Shown: positions 34,106-47,194, counted from the stretch's first letter. The stretch is DNA of 64,000 bases from Coix lacryma-jobi var. lacryma-jobi (GCA_009763385.1 CM019823.1:40606444-40670443); one strand, 5' to 3'. Numbers and translations are program-made. The notes: a model not told the origin generated them from the letters alone.

Positions 34106-34776
34106 GAGACAAATAGTTTATTGCATGGTTACTTGTATGCACATACGTTGCTATAAAATCAAATAGAAACCTAAAAGATCATGTCGTAACATAATTTGTG
34201 ACATATACAATTGTTATAAAAAAAGTTAGAGTTCAATACCAAATGTAGATCGGCCAAGGAGAGGCTCGATCGGGAGTTAAGAATCCTTTTTTCCTTTTAT
34301 AAGTAGGTTGGATCATCATCAACATATATTCGAATTTAGTATCTGATACTCCCTCTATCCTAATTATAAAGTTATTCCAAGAACCTAGAGGGTCAAAGTC
34401 CTTTCTTTCTTTTAAGGCCGGGCACTTTTAACCCCAAAACTGAGAACCAAATGCTCAGTTTTTTCGATTTTTAATTTTCGCTTCAGTTCCTAAATTTGTA
34501 AACTTCGGTGTATTGTTTGGCTTTGCTTTCACTTTCCAGACTCCAAAAACCAACCAAAGTTTTACAGACCACACTGTCTTAGCAAAACTACCCGTGCGTT
34601 GCAGCAGGATCTAAAATCTATAATTGAATGACTTGTGGTTCAAAAGTCATGCCATACGTTCTAGCATGTTAAAACCGGACTAATACCGTGCCTTGACACA
34701 CATTGTTTTAATACATGAGGCACGAAAGGGTTCATGCGTTCTAGCAGATCCACCTTAATTCAAGTATATATACGTA

Positions 34777-35159
34777 CTCCCTCCGTCCCAAAAAAAATTG
34801 CAATCCTATAGTTTGAATTTTGTCCCACAAAAAACGCACAAACAGTAGCACAGGTGTATCAGGCTTGGTGTCAGACTATCAGTTCGTGGGGTCCAATTAC
34901 AAAAAAAAAAAACCAACGCAGCCTGACTTTTCCGTAAAAAAACTGAGAAAAAAATCATCGAGAAGCTTCGCATGCAGGTGGTCTCCTCCTGTCCACTCGT
35001 TTTGATGACGTGTGCGCTGCTGCTGCAAACTACAATTGCGTCAGTGGCCAGTTGATAGGCTAATGACTATCTGTACATAGGGGTATTTTGGTAAATTCAC
35101 CGGCTGCATTGGTATCTGTGCCTGGTCCTATAATTGCGTTTTTTACAGGACGGAGGGAG
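34777..35159. mobile_element. Stowaway MITE
   Basis: It starts CTCCCTCCGTCCC and ends GGACGGAGGGAG, flanked by TA on each side (34,775-34,776 and 35,160-35,161). At 383 bp it is long for the class. Short frames inside are not genes. Confidence 0.85.
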
Positions 35160-36360
35160 TATATGCTAAAAAATAGAAAATAAATTCAACATTGTGTGAA
35201 GAAATTGGCTCAGAACCCTATTGTTTCCCTTCTCTCTCAAAGGCCCGTTGGCCCAATAAGGCCCAAGTAGGCACTTTTCTCCCCTACGAAGCTTCTTCCC
35301 AGCTCCGCATCGTTTCTCTCTCACTCCTGCGCTCAATTTGCTCGTACTTTCTCTACCCCATCCAGTTGCTCTAAAAAATTACCGATCCCAAGTCCCAACC
35401 AACCATAGTCAGTGGCTTCGGCTGCGGCTTGGGCGCTCGGCGAGAGGCGGCTCCAGGCAACCTCCCTCGTTGGAGGCGGCGGCGACATGCGTTGAGTGAT
35501 TGGCGTGTTTGGGCGAAATGTGCAGCACGCACGCTCACCTGGCCTGCCGGCGAGCTGTGGACTAGGCAGGCCCTGCGGAGGCAGCAGCGCAGGCGTATCT
35601 AGCTAGCCCGCACGGAAGAACTAGTAGGCGGCGTCGGCTCACCTAGCCGTACGAGTGGGCGCCTCGGGTTACCTTTGGAGTGATCCTGTCCTCTTTGATT
35701 CTTCTTTCTCCGATTTCCAATTTTTTTCCTGATTTCCTCTTCTTTCAATTTGTGTATTGATTGAGAAGGAATCAATTTTTCTTGAATTTTGGTGTTTGCT
35801 ATGTAGATTGAGTAAATTTATTGGTTTTGATTTATTAAATTGTAGTCTGATTTGGGTTTAGATCTAGATCGATGCGGTGATTTTGATTCAGTCTCGGTTT
35901 AGTGAGTGTAGTCTGATTTGAGTTTAGATTTGGATCGATGCGGTGATTTTGATTCAGTCTCGGTTTAGTGAGTTGTATTTGGACTTAGCCTCGACTTGCG
36001 GTTGCAGGCTTGCAGCAGCATGGGGTGGAAGGATTTTTTGTGTCGAAAAATACCACGAAATTTTCTGATGCGAGTTGTTTTTGTTTTTGTTGTTTTTGAT
36101 TCCCATTCGCAATGACATGGAGGGTAGCACGAGCAGCACTCGTAGCGGCGCACGGCGTCTGAGGATTGTATGCAGACGGAACAGAAAGAGGAAAGTCTGG
36201 ACTGAATGCGACTCCTAATAGAATTACGTCTAACATGGTACGGGCAAGTATAATCCGAAACCAAGTAGATGATCCGGTTGGACGAAAATCTAGAGTTGGC
36301 AGAAATTTTGTCTTTGTTATTATTAGATTAGAAAGAAGAAGAAGAGATATATAGATATAG
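35160..36360. other. Promoter/5' UTR-like island without a coding sequence
   Basis: On the plus strand, GTTGGCCCAATAAGGCCCAA is followed by a CT-rich leader, a GC-rich segment to about 35,690, then a T-rich stretch like a first intron. The T-rich part holds a tandem duplication of about 64 bp (about 35,845-35,975, sharing GATCGATGCGGTGATTTTGA). No ORF of substance follows. It could be a relic or transposon-carried gene start. Confidence 0.4.
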
Positions 36361-36371
36361 ATATAGATAGA
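36345..36371. repeat. ATAGAT microsatellite
   Basis: A short run of GATATA/GATAGA hexamers, non-coding. Confidence 0.75.
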
Positions 36372-36600
36372 ACTTTTTTAATTCTTCGAAACAACGGAAA
36401 CTAGAGAGAACATATAAATTGACAGCTAGAAAGAGGCGCCTTCAATAATAATTATATAAAAGTTGAAGTGAAGTGTACGTCGGTGAAGGACATTTAATTG
36501 AGACGTTGACGAGAGTGGGGTTTGACTGACTTGAAGTAATAAGATTTCCTTCAGTAGGCGCCTGTGGGAAAATAGCGAAGGAAGGAGGCACTTGCGTTTA

Positions 36601-36814
36601 GAGCATTATAGAAGGCTACAGATCAGCTAAATGCTCACGTGAAGGAGAGAAAGGAGAGAGAGTAAAAGTGGGCTACAAGCTTACAGCCGGCTTGAACATA
36701 AGAACTAAAAAAATCTATAAGAGAGACAAGTGGATCCTATATATAGTAAAGGTTCAATCACTGTATGAGTGGGCTGAGAAAAAACTCAAATCAGCTGTAT
36801 TATAATACTTGCTC
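36601..36814. mobile_element. Tourist-like MITE
   Basis: The ends are GAGCATTATAGAAGGCT and the inverse of GAGCAAGTATTATAATACAG, flanked by TTA on both sides. The interior holds AAGCTTACAGCCGGCTTG, typical of a widespread grass MITE family. Confidence 0.7.
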
Positions 36815-37055
36815 TTAGGAAGCGAAGTCTTAGACTTCATATTGATGGACAAGTAGGACCATATCAAACCTAACATCCTAGTTTGCAATATTTAAGGTAA
36901 TTGTTTTGGAATCTGAATTATGAAAGCACATATAAGTTAGGATAATCATACTAGCACACTGGCTAATAACAGCAAAAATGCTTAATTTCACCATAATGCA
37001 AAATCAGCCCATGATAATCGTCTATACATGGAAGAAAACATGTGCAATACACCAA

Positions 37056-37550
37056 TGGTAAGCTCTACACTCTTCGGCCCAGAGGTCTTGGGTTCGTTCC
37101 CTAGTTATGCGGTATTTTTTGCCTATTAACCGTGAGCAAGAGCATAGAGCCAATGGAGATAGAAAAAAAGCCAAGGGAGATGAAAAAAAGAAAGGGAAAA
37201 GGATGGAAAAAAACCGATGGAGATGAAAAAGAAAGGGAAAAAGGAAAAAACCTGATATGTATCTTTAATCTGAAATCACTTAAATTAATTTAAATAACTT
37301 AATAGTTTTGCCTATTAACCGTGAGCGCGAGCACAGAGCCAATGAAGATGGAAAAAAGCCAATGGATATGGAAAAAAAAGACAACATAGATGAAAAGGAA
37401 AAAAGACCTGATAGGTGTCTTTAATCTGAAATCACTTAAATTAATTTAAATAACTTAATAGTTCAGTGTTATTCAGAAACAGAATGCTAGTTCAATGGCA
37501 AGCTCTAGCTTATTTGGTTGAGAGGTCTTGGGTTTAATTCCTAGTTCTGC
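37056..37550 (+). repeat. tRNA-related (SINE-like) repeat, two partial copies with a duplicated body
   Basis: Near 37,056-37,112 and 37,495-37,550 are similar stretches (AATGG(T/C)AAGCTCTA... and GAGGTCTTGGGTT(C/T)) that resemble tRNA A- and B-box regions. The first has GGTTCGTTCCC, close to a B box. Between them a body starting TTTTGCCTATTAACCGTGAG and ending TTAAATAACTTAATAG is itself present twice (about 37,118-37,304 and 37,305-37,463). It could be a tRNA-derived SINE. Neither copy folds clearly as a tRNA by eye. Confidence 0.4.
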
Positions 37551-37579
37551 ATTATCAAGAGGGGATAAATCATGGTTTA

Positions 37580-39061
37580 ATGCGGTGTTCAAGTGAGCCT
37601 AGTGAGTGAACTAACAAAACCCTTGAAAAATATTTTGAACAATGCTAACACACGTGCACAAGTGGTGAAACACTTTGGTGTTGACGCATGGAAGCAAGGG
37701 TGAAAGATAGGAGTTGAAAGGAGGCGATTTAGAGGTATTTTGCAGTGACGAGACGCTGTCCCCAGAGTGATCGGACGCATCCGGTAGAAAACTCCGGCCA
37801 GTAGAGGTCTTGGCTGTGGGCGGACTCTGCTCGGAGAAATGACTGGACATGACGCTGGTGCATCTAGTCACAGTGACGTGGCGCGAGCAGTGCTTCAACA
37901 TTTGACCAAACGTTAGGGTGCGTCCGATCAGCCCTGATCGGATCAGGTTTTTCCCGCTTTGGAACCTCTTTGGATTGGATCGGACGCTGGGTTTAGCATT
38001 CAGTTTTTAGCGACACGTCCGGTCAACAGTCAGAAATAGCCATTGGAGGTAGCGCTTGACCGTACTCTAAGCTCTGGGCGCGTTCGGTTAGTTTGACTGT
38101 GCGTCTGGTCGAACATAACCACGCATGAGGAGCGAGATAGCCATTGGAATCGAGCGACCGAGTTCATATGCACTGGACACGTGGCCTTAATACAACGACC
38201 AGACGCTGGCCCTGATGTGTTCGGTCATTTTGACAGACGCGTCTGGTTGTCTGGTTTCAGCCCAACGACTAGTCCTTTGTGACGGGACTATTAAAGGGGT
38301 TGGCTAGCTAGTGTGTGCTCTCTCTTGCACATTTTGATCTTGTGGCATCCTTGTGAGCTAAGCTAACCCTCTCCACTCATCTCTTGACTTGATTTGTTCA
38401 TCCCAAGTGAGATTGAGTGATCTAGTGCTTGAATTTGTAAGTGATCATCCTAGTGGCTCTAGTTCTTCGTATTGGATGTAGTTTTCTTGTTACTCTTGGC
38501 ACTTGTCGGTGTTTAGACGGCTTGGAGCAGCTTGGTGAAGTTGGCAAGAGTTGGTGATTCTTCTTGGCCACTGCCGATCATGATTGTGAGGGGTTATTTG
38601 GGCCTATTCCTCGCCGCAGTGGCGAAAGACACCTCTAGTGGATTGCTCGTGTCATTGAGCTAACTCACTTGTGGTAGATTCTTGTGGCGCTCTAGAGGAG
38701 CTAGGTGTGGTACCCATTAGCCACAAAATCACCAAGTGTTGGTCAACACAATAGGGACTAGCATGCCGGCAAAGCACGTGAACCTCGGGATAAATTTGGT
38801 GTCCCCTTGTGTTTATCTATTAGTGATTGATATTCTTATTGATTGGATTTCTCCAGTGATTGGCTCTACTTGGCGATCCTGAAGGTTTGGTGAAACCGTT
38901 CTTTTTCTATCTCTTTTCATACCGCTTTGTAGTTATTGTTGAGCTAGTATCTTGTTTGTGTAGATAGAATTCATTATTTGTCTTGCTCATATTCTCTTGA
39001 TTAGCTCTCTAGCTTAAGTGTGTGCCTTAGAATATTAGGGTAGAAATTGTTGGTGTAGGTG
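37580..39061. other. LTR-like non-coding sequence, host of the copia element
   Basis: No ORF and no gene. The sequence style (a long transcribed-looking leader with GTGAGGGGTTATTTGGGCC, then CT-rich and T-rich stretches) resembles a retrotransposon LTR. The copia element at 39,062 appears to have inserted here; no boundaries or target duplication can be shown in the window. Confidence 0.35.
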
Positions 39062-40296
39062 TGTAAGTGCAATCAAGCCCTAATTGTGGCTTTGGTGAAA
39101 ATGACCACATGATTGAAGAACTAATGAGATTTACCTAGATGACAAGCATGTTAATAATAAGAAAGGATGGTGCACATGTGTTGGTGGACCCCTCATACTA
39201 CATTTCATCGGTTCCGGACTCAAAGTGCTACATCGAGCTTTTTCATTTGAATTTGAGTTATAGGATTATCGTACTATAAAGGGGGAATGCAAATATACTG
39301 CTATGGCTGAATGATATGTGCTCAAAACCAACCCAAGCCATCCTTGTTTTAACCAAAGACAGCTGCACAAAATTCTGATCTCTACCTGTCTTTCTGGTAG
39401 GCGCGGCAGTGCCGCTCTGGGCACGGCAGTGCCGGGCCGCGGCACTGCCGGGCTAAGGCCGGCACTGCCGTGACTTGTTTCAACCGTTGGATGGCAGGGG
39501 GTATTTACTCCACCTTCCTGCCACCCCAACGGTTACCCACAACCATAACTCTTCTCCTACCTCCAGACAAGGCTTCCTCTCCCCATTGAAGGCCCCCAAG
39601 CTCTCTCTCACCAAATCTTCGATTCCCATTGATTCCAAGTGAGTGAGAGGCTCAAACCTTCACCAAAGAGAAGCCCTAGCTGAGATCTACTCCCTAGAGC
39701 ACTTGATTTGAGCCATAGCCGGTGGATTTGCTTCTATTACTCTTGGGTTCTTGGAACCCTAGCCGGCTAGGCGTCGCCCTTGAGCTAGCCAACTTGTGTG
39801 GCAGCCTTGGGAGGTTTGTAATCACTTGTGCAGCTAGTATTATTACCCCTCACCTCAAGGATTTGGTTCCTTGACTTGAGAATGAGGAAGAGTTGCAAAG
39901 CTCATGACCTAAGTGGTCAACCTCAACAACGTGGAGGTAGGCAAGCCTTGGTGGCGAGCTGAACCACGGGATAAATCACTTGTCTCTTGCACTTACATAT
40001 TGTTATTCATCATACTTGTGAGCTTGTGATAGATTCTAGGGTTTGGCTCTGATCTATTTCATACATCATACTTGGCTTGGTTGAGTTGGTTCTGCTGGTT
40101 CAGGAAACATAATGTAACATTTCCATTCATATAGATTTGGTTTCCTGTGGCTAGATTTCGAATTGCAGGCTCGGGCAAGTTATCTGCGCGGCAGTACCGG
40201 GCTGAGGCCGGCAGTGTCGAGCTTTACTGATTAAGTTTTGAGCTGTGATTTTTATAGGCCTATTCACCCCCCCTCTAGGCCACACAGGTCCTTACA
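39062..40296 (+). repeat. 5' LTR of copia element 1
   Basis: A 1,235-bp LTR starting TGTAAGTGCAATCAAGCCC and ending GGTCCTTACA, so its ends are inverted (TGTAAG/CTTACA). It is followed after two bases by the primer site. It holds two clusters of the CGGCA(G/C)TGCCG palindrome (39,403-39,471 and a degenerate one at about 40,190-40,218). Confidence 0.9.
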
Positions 40297-40298
40297 AG

Positions 40299-40310
40299 TG
40301 GTATCAGAGC
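40299..40310 (+). promoter_or_regulatory. Primer-binding site (initiator Met tRNA)
   Basis: TGGTATCAGAGC, two bases after the LTR, complementary to the 3' end of plant initiator tRNA-Met. This is the usual primer of copia elements. Confidence 0.95.
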
Positions 40311-40345
40311 CTGGTCTCTCACACAGCACTTCACCGTGCGAGAGT

Positions 40346-43258
40346 ATGGCCACCGACGGAGGAACGAGTACCGCTAATGTTGTGCAACCCACACCCATCG
40401 AGGTGGAAGTGCACACCACTAGCAACAGCGAAATCGTCTCCACAGCGAGCGGAAGGACACTTCCTCAATTGGATGTGTCTACCGGAGAGCTTGCAAGAAG
40501 AAAAGAAGAAAGAAGGCTAAGGAGAGAAGCAAGAGCTAAGGCAAGAAAAGATGCAGCAACTCTCAAAGATAAAGAGAAGGCTCAAAGAAAAGAAGAGAGA
40601 AAGATTAAAAGAGAAGAAAGAGCCAAGAGAAGAGAAGAAAAGAAGAAGAAGGAAGAGCTCCAAGCAAAGAAGAATGTAAACTTGAGTGATGACTCAAGTA
40701 GCACCGAAGATGGAGATGATGACATCTCCTATCTCCCCAAGGGCAACAAGAAGAATATGGAGGAGACCAAGAAGTCATATGGAGCCGTATCCTTTAACTA
40801 CTCTAGTTTGACTAACCATGATTCTAGGCCTCTCATAAATGTGCCCGCAGGCAAGTTACCTTGTTTCGATGGGACTAACTTTGCCAAGTGGAAGCACATT
40901 ATGAAGACCTATCTTATTGGTCTCCATCCAGGTATTTGGGAGATAGTGCACAATAGACTTGAAGCGCCGGTTGATCCGAAGAACCCTACTCAAGATGAAT
41001 TTCGCAATATTCATCTCAATGCCCAAGCTACTAGTTTGCTACTTAGTGCCTTGGATGGTGATGAGTACAACAAGGTCATGGGAGTTGAGGTTTCAAAAGA
41101 GATTTGGGACACTTTGCACATTGCTCATGAGGGAGTGGACAAAGTGAGGCAATCCAAGATTGACTTGTTGATGGCTAAGCTCAACCGGTTTGTGATTTGT
41201 GATGGTGAAGGTCCACAAGAGATGTTCGATAGATTGATGGTCATTGTTGGCAAGATTAGAGGGCTAGGTGGAAGTGAAATCAATGATCACAAGGTTGTGA
41301 AGATCATGTTGGAAGCATATTCACCAAGGAATGAGACCGTAGTGACATTGATTAGAGACAAGAAGAAGTTTGAGCAATTCACACCTAGTGATGTGCTTGG
41401 GAGGATTATTACCTTCGACATGCAAAGAGAAGAGGCAAATGAAAGAAGGAAGCTTGAGGAGTTGCAAGATAGGATAGAGGGGATGAAAATCAAGGATGTG
41501 GCACTCAAGGCTAGCAAATCAACAAGGCAAGTAACATCAAGCAAACCAAAATCAAGCAAGCAAGCCTCTACAAGCAAGCCTAAGCAACAAAAGAAGAAAA
41601 TAGAAGTTGAAGATAGCACATCATCCTCATGTGAAAGTGGGAGTGATGGTGAAGAATTTGAAGCAATTGGTGACATAGCTCTATTCATGAGAAGATACCG
41701 CAAGGGGCTCAAGAAGGAAGGTTACAAGTTTGTGAAAAAAAGGTTTCCAAACAAGAAAAAGAGAACTTGCTACAATTGTGGTAGCACCGATCATTTCATA
41801 GCACATTGCCCACATGAGAAGAAGGACAACAATTTCAACAGGGGCAAGAAAGATGATAAAGCCACTTACAAGAAGAACAACAAGAGATACATGGGAGAAG
41901 CTCACATTGGACATGAATGGGACTCAACCGTACAAACCTCAAGTGAAGAAGATGAGAAGATAGCAACAATAGCATTTCAAAAGTCATCTCCTTCACCAAG
42001 GCTATTCAACAACTTGTCTGATGATGATGATGATTGCAACTCCCACACTTGTCTCATGGCCAAGAAAGAGAAGGTGAAAAAGGCTCACACTCCTAAACCT
42101 TCTCTTCGACCTAGTGACATCTCTAGTAGTGAACTTAGTGATTCCTCTAGTGATGATGATTCTAGTGATGAAGAGATAAATATGATAACTAAAAATTTGG
42201 ACAAGAAAACCAAACTCTTTATCACTAAGCTAATGGAGGAATTAGAAAGTGTACAAGCCGAGTTAGCATTAAGAGAGGATGCCCTCATCAAACAAGAGGA
42301 CCTCTATATTGCTTGCAAGGAGGCTCTTGCATTAGAGAGAAGTGAGTTGGACATCTTGCATGAGGCCTTAGCCAAAGAGCAAGATGAACATGCTTCCCTA
42401 TAGAAGGCTCATATTGCACTCAAGGAAAAGTATTGTAGCTTGGATAAAAAGCACAAAGAACTTGAGCTGCAATATAATCTTCTTTGGGAAAGCAACTCAA
42501 CTCTCCCTAAAGCAAATGTCACTTCTATTCCCTCCACTAGTGAAGGTTGTGGAAAATGCTATAATATTGATTTGAATGCCTATTCCACTAACCTTGTGAA
42601 CATAGAGGCCATGAGAAAGGAGATAGCAAGATTGACCAACATTATTGCAAGTGGTTGCATCAAGTCTACCACAAGTGCGAGTGAGAAAACTCAAGGGAAG
42701 AACAAGCACAAGTTCAAAAATGGAAGGTGTCCTTCCATAAAGGATGGGTTGGGGCACGAAAAAGGAGCTAAAACCAATGGAAGAAAAACAGTGAATGGCT
42801 ATGAGTGTGTGAGGTTTGAGAAGAAGGGTCAGATTGGTACAGTTCAGCCTGCACAGATCGCGGCAGTGCCACGCCAGAAGGCGGCAGTGCCGGGCCCCGG
42901 CAGTGCCGCCCCCAGGCCGACAGTGCCGCGCCCCAAGAAAGGGAAGGCTACCAGTTTCCCTTCTGCTCAATCTCACACACAGCAAAGGCAGGTGCCCAAC
43001 CAGAAGCAGACTTCTCAGAAACCAAAGGAATCGGTTTGGGTGACGAAAAACAAGTTTGCACATCAACCCAAGACCGAAGCCCCAAGAAACAGCATGTCAT
43101 CTTGTTACATATTAGAACACAACAACAGTGGTAAAGTTGTTGCCAAATATGTTGGTGATAGCAAGAAGACAGCCGACAAGTTCATTTGGGTTCCTAGGAT
43201 ACTTGTGACTTACTTGCAAGGCCCCAATCTAAATTGGGGACCTAAATCTAGGAACTAA
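40346..43258 (+). pseudogene. copia element 1 gag
   Basis: The first ATG (MATDGGTSTANV) opens a long gag frame. A highly charged Lys/Arg/Glu segment (about residues 50-110) is followed by the UBN2-type gag domain (PCFDGTNFAKWKHIMKTYLI, then WEIVHNRL and further helices). A CCHC zinc knuckle (CYNCGSTDHFIAHC) lies near residue 475, followed by Ser/Asp-rich and coiled-coil stretches. A TAG at 42,401-42,403 interrupts the frame, which then continues in phase to 43,258. The C-terminal part contains four palindrome-motif copies translated as Ala/Val/Pro/Gly-rich sequence (AAVPGPGSAAPRPTVPRP). Confidence 0.88.
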
Positions 43259-45367
43259 ACTTGTTTTACAGGCATACTCCTCCGGTGGATCAAGTTGGGT
43301 GCTTGATAGCATATGTACAAATCATATGACCGGAGAAAGGAGTATGTTTTCATCATATTCCCCAACATCAAATGCAAGTGAAAACATCATTTTCGGTGAT
43401 AACTCCAAGGGGGATGTGTTAGGACTTGGTAAAGTTGCCATTACACTTGAGCATTCAATCACTAATGTCTTACATGTTGATTCATTGAGTTACAACTTGC
43501 TATCCGTCTCACAATTGTGTGGGATGGGTTTCAATTGTCTCTTTACGGATGAGGGTGTGGAAGTCTTTAGAAGGGAGGATTCCTCTATTGTCTTTATGGG
43601 TCGTTTGAAAGGGAAGCTTTACTTAGTTGATTTCAACAAAAGTGAAGCCAAACTTGAGACATGTTTAGTGGCAAAATGTAGCATGGGCTGGTTATGGCAT
43701 CACCGACTAGCTCATGTTGGGATGAGGAACTTGGCCAAACTTCAAAAAGACAACCACATCCTAGGACTAACCAATGTTGATTTTGAGAAAGACAGAGTAT
43801 GTGGAGCTTGCCAAGCTGGAAAACAAGTAGGTGTACCTCACCCACCAAAGAGCTATGACACTACTACGCATCCATTGGAATTGATTCATATGGATCTCTT
43901 TGGACCAGTTGCCTACCTTAGCATCGGCGGTAACAAACATGGTCTTGTTATTGTTGATGATTTTTCTCGTTTCACTTGGGTATTCTTTTTGCATGACAAG
44001 AGTGTAGTTCAAGAGAAAGTCAAGATGTTCATTCGAAGGGCTCAAAGAGAGTTTGGTTTCAACATCAAGAAAGTTCGTAGTGACAATGGAACCGAATTCA
44101 AAAACACCCAAGTGGAAGAGTTTCTTGATGATGAGGGCATCAAGCACGAGTTTTTAGTTCCATACACCCCTCAACAAAATGGCGTGGTGGAGAGGAAGAA
44201 TAGAACACTTATTGACATGGCAAGGACGATGCTAGATGAGTACAAGACGCCAGACATCTTTTGGGCCGAAGCCGTCAATACCGCTTGCCATGCAATCAAC
44301 CGCCTCTACCTCCACAAGAGAAGAAAGAAGACCTCCTATGAGCTGCTCATCGGTAACAAACCAAAGGTGTCTTACTTTAGAGTCTTTGGGTGAAAATGTT
44401 TCATTTTGAACAAGAAGCCCAAAGCCTCTAAGTTCGCATCTAAGGTTGATGAAGGTTTTCTTCTCGGTTATGGATCAAACGAGCATGCCTATCGTGTTTT
44501 CAACAAAGCCTCCGGCAAGGTTGAAATAGCGATAGACGTGACGTTTGATGAATCTAATGGCTCTCAAGTAGAGCAAGTTGATGAAGTTGTTGTAGGAAAT
44601 GAGGAACCACCTTGCAAAGCAATCAAGCAATTAGCCATTGGTGATATTAGACCACAAGAACAGCAGGCTACTGATCAGGATGGACCTCAAGCTGAAGCCC
44701 CTGCCAGGACTTGTGACATACAGTCCCCGGCAGTGCCGGGGCACGGCAGTGCCGGGCAGACCCCAGCAGTACCGAGCATTCCTAGAGGAGCTGCAGCTAC
44801 TCCACTTCATGGAGTAAACCTACAACCCATCTTCGAGCAAGATGAAGAAATTGCAGAAGATGAAGTTGAACCCATTGATCATTCAAGGCTCAAGCAAACC
44901 ATTCAACGAGATCATCCCGTTGACAATATTCTTGGGAGTCTTCGAAAGGGGGTAATGACACGCTCTCATTTGGCAAATTTCTGTCAATACTACTCGTTTG
45001 TTTCCTCTTTGGAACCTCTCAAGGTAGAAGAAGCTCTTGGAGATCCAGATTGGGTGATGGCCATGCAAGAAGAGCTCAACAACTTCGAGCGTAATCAAGT
45101 ATGGTCACTTGTGGAAAGACCAAATACCAATGTTATTGGAACCAAATGGGTCTTCTGCAACAAGCAAGATGAAGAAGGTGTGGTGACAAGGAACAAGGCA
45201 AGATTGGTAGCTCAAGGCTTCACTCAAGTAGAGGGTTTGGACTTTGAAGAAACATATGCACCGGTTGCTAGACTTGAAGCCATTCGGATTCTTTTAGCCT
45301 ATGCAGCCCATCACAACTTCAAGCTATATCAAATGGATGTGAAGAGTGCATTTCTCAATGGCCCTAT

Positions 45368-47181
45368 TGTTGGTATTTCTTAACGTCGCTACTAAGAATA
45401 GAGTTTCAATCTATCCCCGGCAACGGCGCCAGAAATACTTGTTGACACTCCTTAATGGAATCACTCTAAGAAAAGAGCCACATAAAATAATAAACTGGTG
45501 AAAGCACTAAAGAGTGTACATGACACTACTAACTCCACTTAATGTCAAGTTGTCATCCCCAACATGAAGCTAGCAATGCAAATATATCAGGGCACTGGAT
45601 TTAAAGATAGATATTTACCCGCAAGCGCACAGATAAACATACCCGTTGTAGAAGCATTTCACCCAAGCTAGTCTCAGGTATCGTTATTTATATTTAGCCT
45701 AGAGACTAATCAATTCAAGATATGATGGCATTGTAAGGACTTAACAGCATTTAATATGGCACACTTATAATAAGACTGATAACACACTAATTACTTCAAA
45801 CAGGAATCAGGTTATAGAGTAAATGATATGATAAATAATTAATAAAGGATAACAGAGATCAGATCAATCAAGGATAAACTTAGAACAGTACTACCTAGCA
45901 AGTGATGATTAGAACAGATATTAAAGAGAAACATTCCAAAGTTATTCTAATTACAAGCCATAGCATACATTGATTAGTGCAATTATATTGGGCAATCATT
46001 GGCTAGGGCACATCATATTTATAATCAAGAGGCAACTCCATAGTAAAAGTGTCAAACAAAGTAACCCTTAAACCATGAGTTAACTGAGCCATACTGAACA
46101 CTATATTCGGGAGGTGGAATACAGAGGACTCAACAGGTCTATCACACCCGCGATCTACCACTCTATCCGGAACATAGGACGCATTCACAGATAAATAATG
46201 TATAGGCACCACGCCTACACAGCATCTATCACCCATCCGTTGTACTTTAAGATGAGCGCTATACGAAAATGAGTATAAACATAAAGATGAACTATCTATG
46301 CCAAATATATAATCAAAGCAGACTATAAGCATTATAACTAAGAATATAATCATTGATGTCTTAATCATATCAATTGTATTGCTATCTAGAACACGATGAT
46401 GAACAATAAGGTGAATTAGATCATCGAGAAGAACTAAAGTACGAACTAGAACATGAACTAGAACAAGATTATGAACTAGATGATGAACTAGACGATGAAC
46501 ATGAACTAGACGATGAACTAGAACATAAGCAATGAAGAACAATGATGAACTAGAATAGCAATTATGAAATAGATCCATAATGTTAATACAAGAGAGAAGA
46601 TCTTGGGTTTACCGAGCCTTCTCGCGATTAGATCAGGAATCCAAGCGAAGCTTGCCTCCTCTAATCCTATTCTATCTACTAATCTAGGTAGATGAAGTTC
46701 TAGGGCTTCCGATTGATCTCCTTCTGAAGCTCTGATTGATGATGTCTAATGATCAAACCCTGATTGATTCTTGAAGAGGGGGGTCAGGGGCTGTTTATAT
46801 AGCCCTGGGCGATGAACCGTGGCCCTTGGATCAAACCGACTCAAGGTACGGCCGAGATGCATCCTAAAGGTCGGTGGAGATAGCTTGCAGAGGACGGAAC
46901 CCGGTGGGCCCAGGGGGCGACCGGTCGGTCTCCTGGTGTCTTCTTGCGTCCTCTGGAGTCTTCTAGAATAATCCTTACGTGGTGGTTGTGTTATCTCCCG
47001 TCGGTTTCCTTCTATGGGAAGCTTTCGGTGCTAATTTCCTGGTTTAGTCCCTGTAGAATCATAACTCACCAAAACTCATGGAATATTGTCAGTTGAAACC
47101 CTAAACCTTTGTTGGTGATCAAATTCTTGCCCTTTTCATATTTATTTATTCCTTAATTATGATAAATAACCAGTGTCAACA
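45368..47181 (-). repeat. 3' LTR of the gypsy-type element (left)
   Basis: TGTTGG...CAACA ends; pairs with 51,871-53,684. Near its left end (45,415-45,431) it contains a full copy of the primer-binding-site sequence (see findings). A 191-codon open frame (46,003-46,578, minus) with GAACTAGA-type repeats is present in both LTRs and has no known homology. Confidence 0.93.
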
Positions 47182-47194
47182 ACTCCCCCAAGCT
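47182..47194 (-). promoter_or_regulatory. Polypurine tract of the gypsy-type element
   Basis: On the minus strand AGCTTGGGGGAGT lies directly before the 3' LTR, the expected plus-strand primer position. Confidence 0.75.

Larger units (their letters stand above)
33062..34770. other. Intergenic region with transposon remnants
   Basis: No gene is supported. It contains a diverged GGGCTTTGTTTAGTTCCC MITE (about 33,753-33,990) and two Helitron-type ends on the minus strand (34,071 and a weaker one at about 34,579). A partial Stowaway-like start lies near 34,350 (ACTCCCTCTATCC). Confidence 0.5.

Noticed and set aside
36000..36360. Short ORFs as a gene after the 35.2 kb island
   Set aside because: Short, AT-rich, without homology or splice signals that join them.
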